Assembly: GCA_014377055.1 (NCBI GenBank)
Contig: JACMQJ010000331.1
Location: 1-7,120, forward strand
Length of the DNA stretch: 7,120 nt
DNA from: Candidatus Sericytochromatia bacterium
GTDB lineage: Bacteria > Cyanobacteriota > Sericytochromatia > UBA7694 > JACMQJ01
Reading direction: 5' to 3'
The notes under the pieces were generated by a model, which saw nothing but the letters and a program-made list of their open reading frames with translations, did no database searches and was not told where the DNA came from. The position numbers and the translations under genes are program-made. Below are positions 5,433 to 7,120 of this stretch, one piece after another (within the stretch, counting starts at the first letter, position 1; each line of letters opens with the position of its first letter).

Positions 5433-5941
5433 GCCAAGATATTTTTCTTAAATATACTTATACAAAAGAAGAATATAAGCGAGCTGTAGTCCTACATTAT
5501 AAAAATGTTTTAGAAATAAAAAAATACATAATATTTTCTATTTTTTTATTATTATTTAGCTTATTATGCTTATATTATTTTGGTTATTCAATTATTTGGA
5601 TAAGTACAATTATTTTATCATTACTATTACTTTTCATGGTTTTTTCAGCTTTTTTTATTCTTCCTTCATTTGTCTATAATCGTAATCCGAAATTAAAAGA
5701 TGAATATTATTTAACTTTTAGAAAAGACGGTATAGGCTTTAAAACAGATAAGATTGATTCAAATCTTGAATGGTCAATTTATAAGACAATAGTTGAAGAT
5801 AAACAGTTTTTTTTACTATATACAGATAAGTTTTATTTTACAGTTATACCAAAAAGAGCCTTTATTAACAATGAAGAAATTGATGATTTTAGAATATTAT
5901 TAAAACAAAATATCTCAGGAAATCATAAATTTATAATTTAA
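5429..5941 (+). CDS. YcxB-like membrane protein
   Basis: This 170-residue inner-membrane protein has two predicted helices close together (about residues 33-52 and 54-78), the N-terminus probably facing the cytoplasm, and a C-terminal YcxB-like domain (~84-165). The recognisable pattern there is YNRNPKL, then YYLTFRKDGIGFKT, L-x-WSIY, FFLLYTDKFYFTVIPKRAF, and a closing F-x-x-LLKQ-x-I. The family is widespread, has no assigned biochemical function, and resembles the membrane-associated PH-like modules of YdbS/YcxB proteins. The start codon overlaps the nanE stop (ATGA), a sign of coupling and of membership of the same operon. Its stop overlaps the convergent downstream gene by 4 bp. AT content is high, mainly because of the hydrophobic helices. 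Confidence 0.75.
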   Translation: MSQDIFLKYTYTKEEYKRAVVLHYKNVLEIKKYIIFSIFLLLFSLLCLYYFGYSIIWISTIILSLLLLFMVFSAFFILPSFVYNRNPKLKDEYYLTFRKDGIGFKTDKIDSNLEWSIYKTIVEDKQFFLLYTDKFYFTVIPKRAFINNEEIDDFRILLKQNISGNHKFII

Positions 5942-6237
5942 TATTCTGATTTAATTACTTTTCCATAAATTATTTTAGCCCAACCATTTTCAAAACCATG
6001 ATTATTGGCTATTAAGTAACCTTTATTAGATTCTTTTTTTGTGATTTTATGAGCATCAATAAATCGTCCTTTTACTTTACAAAAAACAATATCACCTATT
6101 TCATATTCATCATATTTTTGAAATGTTAATAAAGAACCACTCTTTATTATTGGTAACATTGAGTTACCAAAAACTTTCATTTTACTTTGTCCAGTCTGAC
6201 TTAATTCTTCAATTACTCTTAAATATTTACTTGTCAT
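5938..6237 (-). CDS. Small S24/S26-type serine peptidase-like protein
   Basis: This 99-residue protein carries a compact LexA/signal-peptidase-type beta fold. The nucleophile motif is GNSMLP (Ser26), followed by IKSGSLLTF and the YEIGDIVFCKVKG strand pair (45-57). The second active-site strand is AHKI with His63 where bacterial signal peptidases have the Lys base. This resembles the Ser-His pair of SipW/Sec11-type enzymes, although adjacent Lys64 could serve instead. IANNHGFENGW (76-86) fits box E. The N-terminal 20 residues are charged, with no membrane anchor, so it is unlikely to be a secretory signal peptidase. A soluble protease or a regulator-like domain of phage or accessory origin is more likely. 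AAAGG lies 9 bases upstream of the ATG. A separate promoter is needed because the preceding minus-strand gene ends in a hairpin. Family assignment is good; activity and substrate are unknown. Confidence 0.72.
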   Translation of the reverse strand: MTSKYLRVIEELSQTGQSKMKVFGNSMLPIIKSGSLLTFQKYDEYEIGDIVFCKVKGRFIDAHKITKKESNKGYLIANNHGFENGWAKIIYGKVIKSEY

Positions 6238-6303
6238 TATTTTTTACCTTTAAACTAGTTTATTGTATTATTCAATGTTATTGTTAAACTGATTTTGCTA
6301 TTT

Positions 6304-6332
6304 TTTATTTTTCATGATTAGTAAATGGTCAA
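6304..6332 (-). promoter_or_regulatory. Candidate promoter for the S24/S26-like gene
   Basis: On the minus strand, TTGACC (6332-6327, 5 of 6 to the -35 consensus) and AATAAA (6309-6304, 4 of 6 to the -10) are 17 bp apart. A nearer -10-like TACAAT (6267-6262) without a good -35 is an alternative that would start transcription just before the ribosome site. The two cannot be separated by sequence. Confidence 0.25.
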
Positions 6333-6335
6333 ACA

Positions 6336-6365
6336 AATAATCTTAATTATGTACTTAAGATTATT
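6336..6365 (-). terminator. Perfect 11-bp AT-rich hairpin at the end of the Rpn-like gene; possible terminator
   Basis: AATAATCTTAA (6336-6346) and TTAAGATTATT (6355-6365) are exact reverse complements around an 8-base loop. On the minus strand the stem starts inside the TAA stop codon of the nuclease gene and is followed by TGTTTG, a short and poor U-tract. The stem has only two G-C pairs, so termination would be weak. It could instead stabilise the mRNA 3' end or be a protein-binding site. Confidence 0.42.
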
Positions 6366-7120
6366 ACAGTTTTTCTATTTCTTCTTTTGTTAAGCCAGTT
6401 GCTTCTGAAATATCAATTAAAGAAAAACCTTTGTTTTTTAAGTTTTTAGCAATTTTGTCTATATTTTTCTCAACGGCTATTTCAACAGCAGCCATTTCGT
6501 AATCCGTCAAACCATAATCAGTTTCAGTTCTTAATGCCATTTCCGCAACCTCCTTATAAAATACCCTTCTTAAATTTTTATTCTTAATCTCAAATACGAA
6601 ATTTATAAATCTAAATAATCGTTCTATTTCTTTTTTATCATATCCAGATGACAATAATAATCTTGATAACTCTTTTTTGAAATTAAAATTATTTTCGTCT
6701 GATTCCTCATATTCAAAAGCTTTCATTAATGTCTGTATAATAAATGAAAAGGGATTTTTTGATTTTTCTAATTCCCTAATATTTTGTTTTGCCAAGTCAT
6801 AAATTTGATATTCATAAGTTATTTTTGTATTAACAAATTTACTTTCGTATTTACTATATTTATGTCTATCTGATTGATAGGTAAACACTGCTATTGCTTC
6901 TATTTCTTTGTCGTATTTATCAAATATCCTTGAATAATAATGATACATTCTTTTGGAAAAATCTTTATCTTCATAAGATTGAATTTCTATGTGCAATAAT
7001 ATCCATTTATTATCTCCATTTTTAAGCTTTACTTCTACAAGCTTATCTACTCTTCGTTCTTCTGATTCAGATTCTGGAAATAATGTTTTAAACTCATTAT
7101 CCAACATTTTATAATCTTGT
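6364..7120 (-). CDS. Rpn family recombination-promoting nuclease / PD-(D/E)XK putative transposase, N-terminus outside window
   Basis: This is a probable DNA endonuclease-like protein of the Rpn (YhgA-like) group, whose members promote RecA-independent recombination in E. coli and often sit in mobile or repeated loci. The frame stays open from the first ATG (7107-7105) to the window edge, adding Q-D-Y-K. Family members carry a further N-terminal stretch of about 40 residues there, so this ATG is probably internal and the gene partial. Numbered from it, the PD-(D/E)XK core is visible: Asp21 in RRVDKLVEVKL, then WILLHIEIQS with Glu41 and Gln43, followed by the family helix SKRMYHYYSRIFDKY (51-65) and a strand AIAVFTY. 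The C-terminal ~55 residues (EIAVEKNIDKIAKNL..., then GFSLIDISEATGLTKEEIEKL) form the usual small helix-turn-helix-like tail. No frameshift or internal stop is seen in the visible part. The active-site residues are kept, so it is not obviously dead. Confidence 0.82.
   Translation of the reverse strand, partial: QDYKMLDNEFKTLFPESESEERRVDKLVEVKLKNGDNKWILLHIEIQSYEDKDFSKRMYHYYSRIFDKYDKEIEAIAVFTYQSDRHKYSKYESKFVNTKITYEYQIYDLAKQNIRELEKSKNPFSFIIQTLMKAFEYEESDENNFNFKKELSRLLLSSGYDKKEIERLFRFINFVFEIKNKNLRRVFYKEVAEMALRTETDYGLTDYEMAAVEIAVEKNIDKIAKNLKNKGFSLIDISEATGLTKEEIEKL

Noticed and set aside
1..7120. CRISPR arrays, tRNA or rRNA genes, complete insertion sequences.
   Set aside because: No regularly spaced repeats, cloverleaf or rRNA-like stretches, or transposase with flanking terminal repeats were seen on either strand.

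Overview
The window is AT-rich (roughly 30% GC by eye), with tight gene spacing, frequent TAA stops and Shine-Dalgarno sites of the AAGGR type. The gene content (a YggT protein, a gamma-class carbonic anhydrase, NanE, D12-type Dam and Rpn remnants) points to a low-GC Gram-negative bacterium. A Francisella-like gammaproteobacterium is a guess from composition and gene types, not something the sequence proves.

Bases 1-482 are an accessory scar. The first 172 bases are the tail of a broken D12-class DNA adenine methylase, with two altered motif residues and a C-terminus that stops resembling the family. About 310 bases without an intact gene follow. They hold an 11-bp inverted repeat around a structured core and a palindrome next to a possible promoter.

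Bases 492-3119 are a compact three-gene unit on the plus strand, with gaps of 5 and 1 bp: a heme oxygenase, a DRE-TIM-type aldolase of the kind seen in surface-polysaccharide clusters, and an extended SDR sugar-nucleotide epimerase/dehydratase. The last two fit an unusual-sugar pathway. A heme oxygenase at the head of that unit is unexpected, and this is the most interesting arrangement in the window.

Bases 3236-5941 look like housekeeping genes on the plus strand. A single-repeat YggT membrane protein has its own probable promoter. A probable four-gene operon follows, starting from a strong extended -10 promoter that overlaps the end of yggT: an acidic protein with a CcbP-like C-terminal domain, a gamma carbonic anhydrase family protein with all three zinc histidines, ManNAc-6-phosphate 2-epimerase (NanE), and a YcxB-like membrane protein. 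No other sialic-acid gene is present.

Bases 5938-7120 are on the minus strand and again look accessory: a small, apparently soluble S24/S26-type serine peptidase-like protein, and an Rpn/PD-(D/E)XK nuclease-family protein whose N-terminus lies beyond the window edge. A perfect AT-rich hairpin begins inside the Rpn stop codon.
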